DNA of 64,000 nt, taken from Trinickia violacea (GTDB taxonomy: Bacteria; Pseudomonadota; Gammaproteobacteria; Burkholderiales; Burkholderiaceae). This document shows positions 1 through 9,200 of this stretch, one piece after another. Both the position numbers and the translations under genes were made by a program. A model generated the notes under the pieces. It had not been told where the DNA came from and did not search any database. It was given only the letters and a program-made list of their open reading frames with translations. The stretch spans positions 2,542,001-2,606,000 of the forward strand of contig NZ_CP040078.1 in the NCBI RefSeq assembly GCF_005280735.1, read 5' to 3'. How positions within the stretch are numbered: position 1 is the stretch's first letter; each line of letters opens with the position of its first letter.

Positions 1-181
1 TGCCAGCGGCGTGTTCGAGTTGAAGGCCGTGCATGTGGAGCCCGGCGTGCGGATCGGCACGGGGTTCATCGCGGATTTGCGGCGCGCGGTGCAGCGTTGC
101 GCCGATTGGCACGGCACGCCGCAAATCGCAGTCGGCTCGGCGCCGGGCGCATTGGCGGAGGGTCTGCTGGCGGTCGAATGA
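1..181 (+). CDS. C-terminal fragment of a YcaQ-like winged-helix DNA glycosylase (5' end outside window)
   Basis: The reading frame is open from base 2 and ends at the TGA at 179-181, giving the last 59 residues of a protein that begins to the left of the window. The segment GVFELKAVHVEPGVR resembles the C-terminal part of YcaQ/winged-helix DNA-crosslink glycosylases, which typically read GVFxVKAxHLE followed by a helical end. YcaQ-type enzymes unhook interstrand DNA crosslinks. Only the tail is visible, so the catalytic residues cannot be checked. The assignment rests on one short conserved stretch and is moderate. The end of this gene faces the DUF1653 gene convergently, with a gap of about 40 bp. 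Confidence 0.5.
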   Translation, partial: ASGVFELKAVHVEPGVRIGTGFIADLRRAVQRCADWHGTPQIAVGSAPGALAEGLLAVE

Positions 182-219
182 CCGCCGCCGAGTCGGCAGA
201 TCTCAGCAGCTCGAGCGCT

Positions 220-450
220 TCAAGCGGCCTGCTCCGGCGTCAGACGCTTGAAGCGCGGCGAGCCATCGGCGAGCACGCCATTGAACATCTCTGCGGGACG
301 CACCCACAGCCCGCGCTCATGCGGCCACAGATGCTCGTAGACGACGAGCCGCTCGTCGGTCTCCGAATGCCTCGCGACGCCGATCTCGCGATAGAGCCCG
401 CCCTTGTAATGGCGATGCGTCGCCAGTTGCAGCGCTTCGTTTTCGGTCAT
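220..450 (-). CDS. DUF1653 family small protein
   Basis: A 76-residue protein with the DUF1653 signature: HYKGGLYREIGVARHSET near the N-terminus, then VVYEHLWPHERGLWVRP and a C-terminal RFKRLTP. The family has no settled function. Its members are small, probably cytoplasmic and highly conserved around the HYKGG and LWVRPxxMF blocks, all of which are present here. A TTG four codons upstream (462) is in frame, but the ATG at 450 gives the normal family start. It stands alone between the YcaQ-like gene and a GNAT gene on the same strand. Confidence 0.85.
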   Translation of the reverse strand: MTENEALQLATHRHYKGGLYREIGVARHSETDERLVVYEHLWPHERGLWVRPAEMFNGVLADGSPRFKRLTPEQAA

Positions 451-521
451 GCCGGAATCCAAAAAAAGCGCCTATTTTAGCGGGCCGACGCGAGCGACGG
501 CGTCTGCATCGCGCTGTCACG

Positions 522-959
522 CTATCGCGCGGCCGAATAGATCTCCGACCGATGCAGTTCCATATACCGCTCCGGATACTCGACCGCCGTGAACCCGACA
601 GGCCGGTACAGCTCGTGTGCATTCGACGTCACGAGCACAATGCGGCGCAGCCGGGCCAGCGTGGCGTCGGCGAACACGTGGTCGATCAGCGCCTTTGCGT
701 AGCCGCGCCCGCGATAGCCGGGCAGCGTGAACACGTCGCACAGGTAGGCAAACGTCGCGTAGTCGGTCACGAGGCGCGCGAAGCCCACTTGCGCGCCGTC
801 GAGATAAGCGCCGAAGCACAGCGACCCTTCGATCGCCTGTTGCACGACATCGAACGGTATCCCCTTCGCCCACGGCGCCTCATCGCGCAGGAACGCGTGG
901 ATCATCGGCACGTCGAGCCGTGTCTTGTCGGTCGAGAACTGCAACTGCGGCGACACCAT
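522..959 (-). CDS. GNAT family N-acetyltransferase
   Basis: A 145-residue acetyltransferase of the GNAT fold. The acetyl-CoA-binding motif A is visible as VFTLPGYRGRGYAKALIDHV (about residues 89-108), followed by the beta-5 segment RRIVLVTSNAHELYRPVGF typical of the family. The start ATG at 957-959 (read on the minus strand) follows an AGGAAG ribosome-binding site. An in-frame extension reaching to 1733 exists but runs through the 3' part of the neighbouring gene in another frame and is not used. The substrate cannot be deduced. Members of this subtype are often annotated as acting on small amines or amino acids. Confidence 0.88.
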   Translation of the reverse strand: MVSPQLQFSTDKTRLDVPMIHAFLRDEAPWAKGIPFDVVQQAIEGSLCFGAYLDGAQVGFARLVTDYATFAYLCDVFTLPGYRGRGYAKALIDHVFADATLARLRRIVLVTSNAHELYRPVGFTAVEYPERYMELHRSEIYSAAR

Positions 960-1009
960 GGCGCTCTTCCTATCGTGAGATTCGCGAGATAAAAGAGCGC
1001 CAGTATCGC

Positions 1010-3202
1010 TCAAGGCGTCCACCGATACATCAGGATCTTCGCGCGCGCATCGTCTTCGACGAGCACGACGTACTCGCCGTTGCTGCGCTCGATCGCGCTG
1101 ATGCCGAGGTACACGTCGACCCAGCCCGACGTGCCGCCCATCGACGCCCCCGGCGTCATATAGCCGACCTGCTGCCCGTTGCGCGCGTCGTAGACATCGA
1201 CGCGGTTCGTATACAGCTCGGCCACGAAAATGTAGTTCCCCGCCACGGCGACGCCGACCGGCGTCTGCTGCGGATCGGCTGTCACGTTCCAAGGCAGCAT
1301 GATCGTGTAGCGTGCTTGCGGCGTGCCCGAACTCCAATTGTCGTAGCGCACGAGCAGGCGCCCCGCTTCTTTCCAATGCGAGGCGTCGTAGGGATACGCG
1401 CTCGAATACCCGGACACGTACATCGCATCGCTCGACGCGTCGTAGACGATGCGGGCCACGCGCGAGAACGGCTGCGGCATCGGGTAAGTCTTCGCGCTCG
1501 CGTAGGTGTAGATCGGGTTGCCGAACGAATCGAAGCCCTGCAGCGGCAGCTCCCGAATGCCGGTGCCCAACTCGCCGATCCAGATGTTGCCGAGGCTGTC
1601 GACCCACCAGACGCCGTCTTCCACCGAATTGCCCGAGGACGGATTCGCCGTGATCTCGCTCGCGTCGACATGGCCGTCGCCATTGAGGTCGCGCCACATC
1701 CATTCGCCGTACGTCGGCTGCCCCGCCGGCCAAGTGCCGGGAATCGGATTCTCGGCAAAGAAGCCGGACGGAATCGCGACCTGTCCGTCATTGGCCGAAT
1801 CGAAGCGATAGACGCTCAAGTAGTGCGAGTACATGTCGACCGTATAGAGCAGCAGCTTGCCGTTCACGCGGCGCACCATCGGCTCGCCGCGCACGCCTTT
1901 GGGCAGGTGGAACGTCGGGTCGTCGGGATACTGGAAGCGGTTGAGCGTGAAGCCTGCATAGCTCCACTCCGAGCCCGGCGTCGTTTGCCGGTAGTCGAGC
2001 GAGAAGTGTTTCGAGCCGCTGAAGACGCTCGCCGGCTGGAGCGGATCGAACGACCCGCCATCGACGAACGTCAGTCCATAGAGCCGCCAATTCAAATCGT
2101 GCGACGGCCATCGGTAGCTTTCGAGCACCGTGCCCTCGCCGTCGAACGTCGAGCCGAACGCGCGCGGGCCGAAGCCGTTCTGCGCGACATAGAAGTTGCC
2201 GGCCGCGTCGAAGCCGATGCCCGTAATGCCGTTGAAGCGCCACTTGCCCGGCACGCCTTCGGCCGGATGGAAGATGCCGCCATGCGTGCCGAGCTCGCCC
2301 GCGAGCGTGGTCTGCCCGGACGCCGTCTTGTTGTAGACGAGGATCTGCTGCGACGGTCCGCCGTCCGCGACCAGCAACTGGCCCGACGGCGCGATCGTCA
2401 GGTCGACGGGCACCGTCGTCGCGGGCAGCGGCCCGGCGCTGCCGATCCGCGCGCCCGTCGGCGAATAGTGGGCGATGCTGCGGCCAGCGGGGTCCTGCAG
2501 CCCCTGAATGATCCACAGCGTGCCGTCGGTATCGATCGCGATGCGCCCCGGCGACGGCACCGTCCACGAGGTCACGCGGCGCATCGTGTTCGCGTCGTCG
2601 ACTTCGATCCGGTTCGCGTAGGTGTTCGCGACGAACAGCTGCGTCGCCGTGGCCGCGAGTCCGCGGATGCTGGCATCCGTGCCCGTGGGCACCGCGTTCA
2701 CGCGCAGGAAGCTGTTTTTCGTGGCGTTGGCGCTGTTGCCGCTGCCGCTCGCAAACGGCGCGCCGGTCGCAATGTTGGTGATCAAGCGGCGCGTGATGCC
2801 GTAGTACGTCGTGCCGGCGGGCGGATAGTCGCTGCCGACGAGCGCGTTGTTCTCGTTGCCGATCGAGATGCCCGCGTAGAGATACGTCGCGTTCGACGCG
2901 ATCGCGTCGCCGCCCGTGTTGCCCCAGCCGTGCGTGTTGCCGGCCACCGCGACCTTGTCGCCGCCCTTGTACGCGCCGACTTCGCTGCCGCTCTCGTCCC
3001 ACGGCGCGTTCGTGTAGACGGTGCCGTCGGCGCCCACGCTGATCGCCTCGACATCGAGCTGTACCCACTTGCCGTCGCCGAATCCGAAGCTATTGCCGAT
3101 CCACGAGGTCTCGTAAGTCAGTTGCGCTTGCGCCGAAGCGTCAAACGGGTGAGCGGCGGACAACACGGCCGCGGACAAGCAAACTCGATGCAGCCAATTC
3201 AT
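1010..3202 (-). CDS. secreted beta-propeller protein with an EF-hand-like calcium loop, unknown function
   Basis: A 730-residue exported protein. Residues 1-27 form a signal peptide (MNWLHRVCLSAAVL core, cleavage near DASAQA). The body contains repeated short units of the kind found in NHL or six-bladed propeller folds, such as GRIAIDTDGTLWIIQG, VDLTIAPSGQLLVADG and TGIGFDAAGNFYVAQN. Residues 505-516 (DLNGDGHVDASE) form a near-perfect EF-hand or dockerin-type calcium loop. I do not recognise a named family. An in-frame TTG at 3229 could extend the start by nine residues, but the ATG at 3202 gives a clean signal peptide. It is flanked by unrelated genes with no sign of an operon. It could bind extracellular polymers or act as a lactonase-like propeller, but no catalytic residues can be named. 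Confidence 0.8.
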   Translation of the reverse strand: MNWLHRVCLSAAVLSAAHPFDASAQAQLTYETSWIGNSFGFGDGKWVQLDVEAISVGADGTVYTNAPWDESGSEVGAYKGGDKVAVAGNTHGWGNTGGDAIASNATYLYAGISIGNENNALVGSDYPPAGTTYYGITRRLITNIATGAPFASGSGNSANATKNSFLRVNAVPTGTDASIRGLAATATQLFVANTYANRIEVDDANTMRRVTSWTVPSPGRIAIDTDGTLWIIQGLQDPAGRSIAHYSPTGARIGSAGPLPATTVPVDLTIAPSGQLLVADGGPSQQILVYNKTASGQTTLAGELGTHGGIFHPAEGVPGKWRFNGITGIGFDAAGNFYVAQNGFGPRAFGSTFDGEGTVLESYRWPSHDLNWRLYGLTFVDGGSFDPLQPASVFSGSKHFSLDYRQTTPGSEWSYAGFTLNRFQYPDDPTFHLPKGVRGEPMVRRVNGKLLLYTVDMYSHYLSVYRFDSANDGQVAIPSGFFAENPIPGTWPAGQPTYGEWMWRDLNGDGHVDASEITANPSSGNSVEDGVWWVDSLGNIWIGELGTGIRELPLQGFDSFGNPIYTYASAKTYPMPQPFSRVARIVYDASSDAMYVSGYSSAYPYDASHWKEAGRLLVRYDNWSSGTPQARYTIMLPWNVTADPQQTPVGVAVAGNYIFVAELYTNRVDVYDARNGQQVGYMTPGASMGGTSGWVDVYLGISAIERSNGEYVVLVEDDARAKILMYRWTP

Positions 3203-3320
3203 AAGCGCGATCCTCACGAAGCGGGTCAACGGGGGGCCATTCGTTTTATCAGACGATTAAGGCATAAGTCTGACGATAAACAATTCACAAATAATTCGGC
3301 CGCCATCGATGGTTCGCAAA

Positions 3321-4238
3321 TCAGATCGGTTTGTCGCGTGCCTCCAACATGCGCGCGATCAGCAGACGCGTTTTCGGTCGTTTTTCCTTGCGCGTGCTGA
3401 CGAAGTAAAAGCGCAGCGGACTTTTTACCGTGTGCTCGCTCACGCGCACGAGGCCGCTGTGACGCAGATAGGCATCGGCAAACGGCACGCGCGCGAGCGC
3501 GATGCCGAGGCCCGCTTCGGCGGCGGCGAGCACGAGGCTGTAGTCCTCGAAACGGCGGTCCTGCGTGCGCGGCTTCAACTCGATGCCGAGCGTCGCGAAC
3601 CACGCGCGCCAGCCGGACAAATCCGAATCGTGCAGCAGCGGATACGCGAGCAAGTCGGTCGCGGAGATAGCGTCGGTGCCGGACAGCTTCGCGGCAAGCT
3701 CGCGGCTCGCGACCGGATACAGCGCCTCTTCCATGAACGATTCGACTTCGACGCCTTGCCACACCCCGTGCCCGTAGCGAATCGCGAGATCGGCCTCGCC
3801 GGCGTCGACGTCGACGTTGCGCGTTTCGATCTGCAGCTGAATGCGCAGCGGCGGGTGATCGCCCCCAGGCTCGCCGCCTTCGAGCGCGGCAAGCCGCTCG
3901 AAGAGCCAGAGCTTCGCGAACGACGGCACGACGCTCAGCTTGACCAGCTCCGCGCTGCGCCGCGTGCGCCATTGGACGGCGGCGCCATCGATGATCGCGA
4001 ACGCCTGCTCGATGCGTCCGACGAAACGCTGGCCGTCGGGCGTCAGGCGCACGCCGCGCCCATGACGCTCGAAAAGCGCAAAGCCGAGCCAGTTCTCTAC
4101 GGCGGCGACCCGGCGGCTGATCGCGCCATGCGTAAGTCCGGCCGCCTCGGCGGCCGCGCTGAACGAACCTTCTCTGGCGACGACGCAAACCGTCTCGAGA
4201 TTCGCGAGCGGAGGCCGGGGCGGCAAGCTGTGTTCCAT
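3321..4238 (-). CDS. LysR-type transcriptional regulator
   Basis: A 305-residue LysR regulator. The N-terminal winged helix-turn-helix is seen in LETVCVVAREGSFSAAAEAA and the recognition helix GAISRRVAAVENWLG. An effector-binding domain of the GcvA/AmpR type (PSFAKLWLFERLAAL, DLAIRYGHGVWQGVE) follows. It is divergent from the EamA exporter gene, with about 60 bp between the two starts, so it probably controls that transporter and itself. The GTG at 4244 is an alternative start two codons upstream; the ATG at 4238 is preferred. The inducer is unknown. Confidence 0.9.
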   Translation of the reverse strand: MEHSLPPRPPLANLETVCVVAREGSFSAAAEAAGLTHGAISRRVAAVENWLGFALFERHGRGVRLTPDGQRFVGRIEQAFAIIDGAAVQWRTRRSAELVKLSVVPSFAKLWLFERLAALEGGEPGGDHPPLRIQLQIETRNVDVDAGEADLAIRYGHGVWQGVEVESFMEEALYPVASRELAAKLSGTDAISATDLLAYPLLHDSDLSGWRAWFATLGIELKPRTQDRRFEDYSLVLAAAEAGLGIALARVPFADAYLRHSGLVRVSEHTVKSPLRFYFVSTRKEKRPKTRLLIARMLEARDKPI

Positions 4239-4301
4239 GATCACATCTCATCGGCGATTTGCGCGCTAGCTTAACAGCTCGGCGGCCGCCATGATGGGCG
4301 C

Positions 4302-5192
4302 ATGAACACCTCAATCTCCACCCGTCCGCTGCCCGCCCCGCTCGTGCCCGCGCTCGCCGTCGCCGTGACGGTGATCTCGTGGGCCAGCGCGTTTCCGTTC
4401 ATCCGCATCGGCTTGCATGGATTGCCGCCGCTGCAGCTCGCGGCCGCGCGCTTCGCGACCGCGGCCGTGCTGGTCGCGATATGGCTCGCGTGGCGCAGGC
4501 CCCGCTTGCCGAGCGTGCGCGATGCCGTGCGCTTCCTGCTCTGCGGCGCGATCGGCATTGCGGCCTACAACGCGCTGTTGAACACGGGAGAGAAAACGGT
4601 GAGCGCCGGCGCGGCGAGCTTCATCGTCAATACGCTGCCGATCTTCACGGCGATCTTCGCGACGGTGTTCCTGCGCGAGCGCTTCAACCGCTGGGGCTGG
4701 TGCGGCTCGGCAATCAGTCTGGCGGGGGTGGCGGTCATCGCGCTCGGGCAGCCCGGCGGCCTCGTGTTGGGCGCGGGAGCGAGCTTGATTCTCTGCGCCG
4801 CGATGTGCAGCGCCGCGTACTTCGTCCTGCAAAAGCGGCTGATTCCCGTGTACGGCGCGCTCGCCTGCACCGCGTACACGCTGCTCGCGGGCGCGCTGTG
4901 GCTGTCGCCGTGGCTGCCGGGGGCCGTGACGTCGCTGACGGTGGCGAGTCCCGACACGGTGGCGGCGGTGCTGATTCTCGGCATCTTTCCCGCCGCGATC
5001 GGCTACGCGACCTGGACCTTCGCGCTCGGCCATTTCGGCGCGGCGCGCGCGGCGAACTTCCTGTATTTGACGCCGGCCGTCGCGACCACGCTCTCGATCG
5101 CGCTGACCGGCGAGCGGCCGGGCGTCGCGACGCTATGCGGCGGCTTGATGGCGATCTCGGGCGTGGTGTTTGTCGCTTGGCTCGGGCGATGA
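4302..5192 (+). CDS. DMT superfamily (EamA) exporter
   Basis: A 296-residue inner-membrane protein with about ten transmembrane helices and two tandem EamA repeats. Visible signatures are WASAFPFIRIGLHGLPPLQLAAARF in the first repeat and the FAALGHFGAARA/YLTPAVATTLSIALTGE-type region in the second. Family members export small metabolites such as amino acids, and a few import. The divergent LysR gene (3321-4238) suggests it is induced by the compound it exports. The substrate cannot be told from sequence. The length is normal for the family. Confidence 0.9.
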   Translation: MNTSISTRPLPAPLVPALAVAVTVISWASAFPFIRIGLHGLPPLQLAAARFATAAVLVAIWLAWRRPRLPSVRDAVRFLLCGAIGIAAYNALLNTGEKTVSAGAASFIVNTLPIFTAIFATVFLRERFNRWGWCGSAISLAGVAVIALGQPGGLVLGAGASLILCAAMCSAAYFVLQKRLIPVYGALACTAYTLLAGALWLSPWLPGAVTSLTVASPDTVAAVLILGIFPAAIGYATWTFALGHFGAARAANFLYLTPAVATTLSIALTGERPGVATLCGGLMAISGVVFVAWLGR

Positions 5193-5238
5193 TAGTGCGT
5201 TTGCCGCGTGCGCGGCAAACGCTTCGGCACGCCCCCGC

Positions 5239-5817
5239 TCATCCCATCGGATTCAGGCCGATCAACGGTCCATGCAGGAAATAGCCGAACACGGCCCACA
5301 CGACCAGTCCGCCGACGACCGTCACCACATCGCGCCCGGCGGTCCCCGCCGGATACGTCGTGCCGGCGACCTGATCGCGATGGCGCGCCGAAAGAAAGCT
5401 CGCGACCGCCCACACCAGGAACGCAGCGAACAGCAGCACGGCATTGGCCGTGCCGTTCGCCAGCAGATGGCCGAATGCCCAGATCGCGGTGCCGGCCGAC
5501 ATCGGATGCCCGACCACGCGCTTGATCCGGTTGCCGGGCACATAGGCCGCGGCGATCAAGATGAAGGCAATCGCGACGAGCAGGATCGTCAGATGGCGAA
5601 TGCCCATGGGCGGCGTCCAAATCACGGCGGACTCGCGCCGCGCGATGCCGTAGCCCCAAATGATCAGCGCGAAACCGACGATCGACGTCAGCGAATAGAG
5701 CCCCTTCCACGGTCCTTCTCCGATGCGCGCGCGCATCGCGGTCCGCCAAGGGTCGGCCACAATTCGAATCGAATGCACGCCGAGAAAAAGCAACAACCCG
5801 ATCACCAGAATCCCCAT
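5239..5817 (-). CDS. NnrU family membrane protein
   Basis: A 192-residue integral membrane protein of the NnrU family. It opens with MGILVIGLLLFLGVHSIRI and carries the typical RARIGEGPWKGLYSLTSIVG and HPMSAGTAIWAFGHLLANG blocks with five to six hydrophobic helices. NnrU was named for genes near nitrite/nitric oxide reductases; many members, including this one, have no denitrification genes nearby. It is also distantly related to isoprenylcysteine-methyltransferase-like membrane proteins. The start follows a clear AAGGAG site. It converges with the EamA gene. Confidence 0.9.
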   Translation of the reverse strand: MGILVIGLLLFLGVHSIRIVADPWRTAMRARIGEGPWKGLYSLTSIVGFALIIWGYGIARRESAVIWTPPMGIRHLTILLVAIAFILIAAAYVPGNRIKRVVGHPMSAGTAIWAFGHLLANGTANAVLLFAAFLVWAVASFLSARHRDQVAGTTYPAGTAGRDVVTVVGGLVVWAVFGYFLHGPLIGLNPMG

Positions 5818-6052
5818 CTCGAACTCCTTATGTGGTCATTGTGCTTCGCGATTGTACGCAAGACGGCGGCTTGACGCTCTATGCGCTGTTCGGCACGACT
5901 CTCCCCAACCGGCGTCTCACGAGCGACAGCAACGTGCTCGAGCTCACCGGTTGGTGAAGCGGCCCCAGTCTAGAGGAGACCTAACTGAAGCAAATAGCGA
6001 CGCGCCATCGAATGGCTCGCCTCGACCTGAGCCGAGGCGAGCGAGGCATGCG

Positions 6053-7165
6053 TCAAGCGGAGTGACGGGCCGTGCCCTCGAAGCGCCCGATGTTCTCGGC
6101 AGTCATGCCGACCGCGAGCGCTGCGTCGCGGATCTGCCGCCAAGTCGTCGCGTCGATGGGGATGCCTTGCGCGCGGCGCGCCGCCTGAACCGCAAGCTCC
6201 GGCTCGCCGGGCATGTAGATGCGCTCGGTGCCGGCCGCGAGCGGCGACGCCTTCGCCCAGGCGACGAACGCATCGGCCTGGGCCTGCCCGCCGTCGGCAT
6301 CGAACGCCTGCGGATCGAGGATGACCGACAGCATTCCGTTGATGATCGCGCTGGTCTTCTCGAGGGTCTGTTCGTGCGTCGTGAGGCCGCCCGTCAGCGC
6401 GCCGCCGAACAGCTCGCACAGCACCGCCAGCCCGTAACCCTTGTGCAAGCCGAACGGCAGCAGCGAGCCGAGCGGCAATTCGTGCATCACCTTGGGCTCG
6501 ATCGTCTGCGCTCCTTCGTGATCGATCAGGCAGCCCGCCGGCACCGTCTTGCCTTTGTTGTACGCCACCCGCGTCTTGCCGTAGGCGATGGCGCTCGTCG
6601 CGAAGTCGAGCACGAAGGGCGGCTCGCCTGCGCGCGGGAACGCGGCACAAAACGGATTTGTGCCGAAGCGGCGGTCCGCGCCGCCGAACGGGGCGACGAG
6701 CGGATCGCCTGCCACGTTCACAAAATGAAATGACGCCATCCCCGCCTTGGCGCACTGCTCGCCCCAATGTCCGATGCGCCCGAGGTGATGCGCGCCCCGT
6801 AGACCGACCGCGCAAATGCCGTTCCGCTTCACGCGCTCGATGCCGAGCTCCATCGCCTCGAACGCGACCACCTGCCCGAAGCCCTTGCCGCCGTCGATGG
6901 TCAGCACTGCGCCGCCGTCGCGGATCACCTCGGCATGGCCGTTGAGCTTCAGTTCGCCTTCGCGCAGCGAATCGACATACCGCGGAATCATCCCGACGCC
7001 GTGCGAATCGTGCCCGGCCAGGTTGGCTGCCACAAGGTGATCGGCAACGAGACGCGCCTCGCGGGAGCCGCTGCCCGCTTGCTCCCAGATGGCGCAGACG
7101 TAGGCGTGCAGGTCGTCGGCAGAGAGGCGCAGCTCGGCTTGGCCGGTCGTGGGGGTATCGGTCAT
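6053..7165 (-). CDS. hcxB: hydroxycarboxylate dehydrogenase B (Ldh family NAD(P)-dependent oxidoreductase)
   Basis: A 370-residue member of the malate/L-lactate/ureidoglycolate dehydrogenase (Ldh2) family, closely resembling E. coli HcxB (YbiC) along its whole length. Matching blocks include AANLAGHDSHGVGMIPRYV near residue 50, GLRGAHHLGRIGHWGEQCA, APFGGADRRFGTNPFC and LPFGLHKGYGLAVLCELFGGAL. These contain the catalytic histidine of the GHDSHG segment and the nucleotide-site glycines. The family reduces 2-oxoacids to 2-hydroxyacids with NAD(P)H. The ATG at 7165 is chosen over an in-frame TTG at 7171. The downstream position of an M20 peptidase gene on the same strand (gap 73 bp) may mean co-transcription, with no obvious shared pathway. 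Confidence 0.88.
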   Translation of the reverse strand: MTDTPTTGQAELRLSADDLHAYVCAIWEQAGSGSREARLVADHLVAANLAGHDSHGVGMIPRYVDSLREGELKLNGHAEVIRDGGAVLTIDGGKGFGQVVAFEAMELGIERVKRNGICAVGLRGAHHLGRIGHWGEQCAKAGMASFHFVNVAGDPLVAPFGGADRRFGTNPFCAAFPRAGEPPFVLDFATSAIAYGKTRVAYNKGKTVPAGCLIDHEGAQTIEPKVMHELPLGSLLPFGLHKGYGLAVLCELFGGALTGGLTTHEQTLEKTSAIINGMLSVILDPQAFDADGGQAQADAFVAWAKASPLAAGTERIYMPGEPELAVQAARRAQGIPIDATTWRQIRDAALAVGMTAENIGRFEGTARHSA

Positions 7166-7238
7166 CGGCAATCGTGGCTTGGGTAACGGTTAGACGTTCG
7201 CCTTCGGCTGCATGGCGCACGCGCGTGGCTCAAGGGGC

Positions 7239-8702
7239 TCAAGGCGCGGCGGCAATCACTTGCGCGACGGCGGCCGTCAGCTTCTTCGCGTACGGCACGT
7301 GCAGGAATTCGTTCGGCCCGTGCGCATTCGACTTCGGCCCGAGCACCCCGCACACCATGAATTGCGACTTCGGGAAACCGGCTTGCAGCACGTTCATCAG
7401 CGGAATCGTGCCGCCCTGGCCGATGTACGCGCAATTGGCGCCGTAATGGGCTTGCGACGCGGCGTCGAGCGCCGTTTGCAGCCACGGCGCCAGGTCCGGC
7501 GCGCTCCAGCCGTTCGCGGCGCCCGGGTCGGACTTGAATGTCACCTTCGCGTTGTACGGCGGATCGAGTTCCAGCAGCGCCTTCAAGTCGGCGACGGCCG
7601 TGGCGGCGTCGACGAGCGGCGGCACGCGCAGCGACAGCTTGAAGGCGGTACGCGGACGCAGCACGTTGCCCGCGCTCGAGAGCGGCGGCAAGCCCTGCGC
7701 GCCGGTCACCGACAGGGACGGCCGCCACGTCGAGTTCAACAGCGCCTCGCAGGCGTCGGTCGTGGTGGGCAGCACCGGCTTGCCGTCCTGGCCGCAGGCG
7801 AACGGCACGGTCTTCCAGACGCTGTCGCCGAGGATGCCCGCCGTCACCTCGGCTTCGCGCAGACGATTCGCCGGAATCGCGCAGTGAAAAGCGCTCGGCA
7901 GCAGATTGCCGGTCCCGGCATCCTCGAGACGCGCAAACAGTTGCCGCATGATGCGGAAGCTCGATGGCGCGATGCCGCCATAGCCGCCCGAGTGAATCCC
8001 TTCGTCGAGCACTTCGACTTCGAGGTCGCCGGAGACGAGCCCGCGCAGCGACGTCGTCAGCCACAGCTGATCGTAGTTGCCGGCGCCCGAATCGAGGCAG
8101 ACGACGAGGCCGACGGTGCCGAGCCGGTCGCGCAGCGCGTCGACGTACGGCAGCAGATCGTAGCTGCCCGACTCTTCGCACGTTTCGATCAGCCCGACGC
8201 AACGCGGCCGCTCGACGCCCTGCGCATCGAGCGCGGCCAGTGCGCTGATGCTCGCGTAAATCGCATAGCCGTCGTCGGCGCCGCCGCGGCCGTACAGCTT
8301 GCCGTCCTCGAATTTCGGCTGCCACGGGCCGAGGTCGTTGCGCCAGCCGTCGAATTCCGGCTGTTTGTCGAGGTGGCCGTACAGCACGATCGTCTCGGTG
8401 CTGCCCGAGCGCGTGGCGGGCGACTCGAAGAAGATCACCGGCGTGCGGCCCGGGATCCGCACGACTTCGAGCTTCAACCCGCGCACGGGCTGCGACTCGG
8501 CCCATTGCGCCGCGTCCGTCACGACCCGCTCGATGAAGCCGTTGCGCGACCAGTCCGCATCGAAAGCGGGACTCTTCGCGGGGACGGCGATGTAGTCGGT
8601 CAGCGCGGGAACGATTTCGTCGTTCCATTTGCGATCGACGAACGCGACGAGCGCGTCTTGATCGAGTTGGATGGAGTGCTGGGTCGTGTCGGCGGAGGTC
8701 AT
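7239..8702 (-). CDS. M20 family metallopeptidase (dipeptidase-like)
   Basis: A 487-residue M20/peptidase T-carnosinase-type hydrolase. The metal ligands are all in place: the His of VLYGHLDKQPE, the bridging Asp of GRGGADDGY, the catalytic Glu pair of CEESGS, the Asp of CLDSGAG and the late His of SNAHGPNEFL. The lid/dimerisation domain lies between roughly residues 220 and 380. Such enzymes remove or split short peptides or acylated amino acids using two zinc ions. The ATG at 8702 is preferred to a further upstream start that would run through the promoter region. It lies upstream of hcxB on the same strand. Confidence 0.88.
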   Translation of the reverse strand: MTSADTTQHSIQLDQDALVAFVDRKWNDEIVPALTDYIAVPAKSPAFDADWSRNGFIERVVTDAAQWAESQPVRGLKLEVVRIPGRTPVIFFESPATRSGSTETIVLYGHLDKQPEFDGWRNDLGPWQPKFEDGKLYGRGGADDGYAIYASISALAALDAQGVERPRCVGLIETCEESGSYDLLPYVDALRDRLGTVGLVVCLDSGAGNYDQLWLTTSLRGLVSGDLEVEVLDEGIHSGGYGGIAPSSFRIMRQLFARLEDAGTGNLLPSAFHCAIPANRLREAEVTAGILGDSVWKTVPFACGQDGKPVLPTTTDACEALLNSTWRPSLSVTGAQGLPPLSSAGNVLRPRTAFKLSLRVPPLVDAATAVADLKALLELDPPYNAKVTFKSDPGAANGWSAPDLAPWLQTALDAASQAHYGANCAYIGQGGTIPLMNVLQAGFPKSQFMVCGVLGPKSNAHGPNEFLHVPYAKKLTAAVAQVIAAAP

Positions 8703-8887
8703 GTTCGATTGTCCGATCGGTCGGTCAAAACGCACATGATAGACCTGATCGGGGCCGCGCTTGCTGCCTGCTTAGCGCCAGCTTGCGCATTGCCGATGGA
8801 GCAGCGCAGCATGCCCGCCTTAGTTCCGCTGCACGAAACTGTCGATCGCGCGACAATCGGTATACAGCATCCTTTGGAGAACCTGAC

Positions 8888-9199
8888 ATGCAAGGCGGAA
8901 TCGTCGCTCAAACCGTCGAGTTGGTGATTGCGCTTGCCGTTTACTTCCTGCCGGCAATCATCGCCGACCGGCGCAAACGTCACGATATCCTCGTCCTCGC
9001 GCTCTTCAACGCCTGCCTCGGGTGGACCGTCGTCGGCTGGATCATCGCGCTCTTCTGGGCCCTCCAGCCGAATCCTCCGGCCGATGTCGCCGACGATGTC
9101 AACAAAAAGCGCCGCCTCATCAGCCTCAGCACGTTTTCCAAGGGGCTCGCCGAACGCGTGCAGGCACGGGCGGCGAAGCGCGACCGGGCGCGTAATTGA
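8888..9199 (+). CDS. superinfection immunity family small membrane protein
   Basis: A 103-residue protein with two or three hydrophobic helices: VELVIALAVYFLPAIIADRRKRHD followed by ILVLALFNACLGWTVVGWIIALFWAL, then a basic hydrophilic tail. The FLPxIIAxxRxKxxxxxIxxLNxxLGWTxVGWVxALxWA pattern is the hallmark of the superinfection-immunity (T4 Imm-like) family. In phage, Imm blocks DNA entry of related phages; chromosomal copies are common in proteobacteria without any prophage and their role is unclear. The start at 8888 follows a good GGAG site. Directly after the stop are three 30-bp tandem repeats. Confidence 0.85.
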   Translation: MQGGIVAQTVELVIALAVYFLPAIIADRRKRHDILVLALFNACLGWTVVGWIIALFWALQPNPPADVADDVNKKRRLISLSTFSKGLAERVQARAAKRDRARN

Positions 9200-9200
9200 G

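Noticed and set aside
522..1733. Long minus-strand frame joining the GNAT gene to upstream sequence
   Set aside because: The upstream part overlaps the propeller gene in another frame and has shadow composition. The GNAT domain starts with its own ribosome-binding site at 959.
920..3400. 826-residue open frame on the plus strand
   Set aside because: It lies opposite the secreted propeller gene, is very rich in Arg, Ala and His, and has no motif; it is a GC-rich shadow frame.
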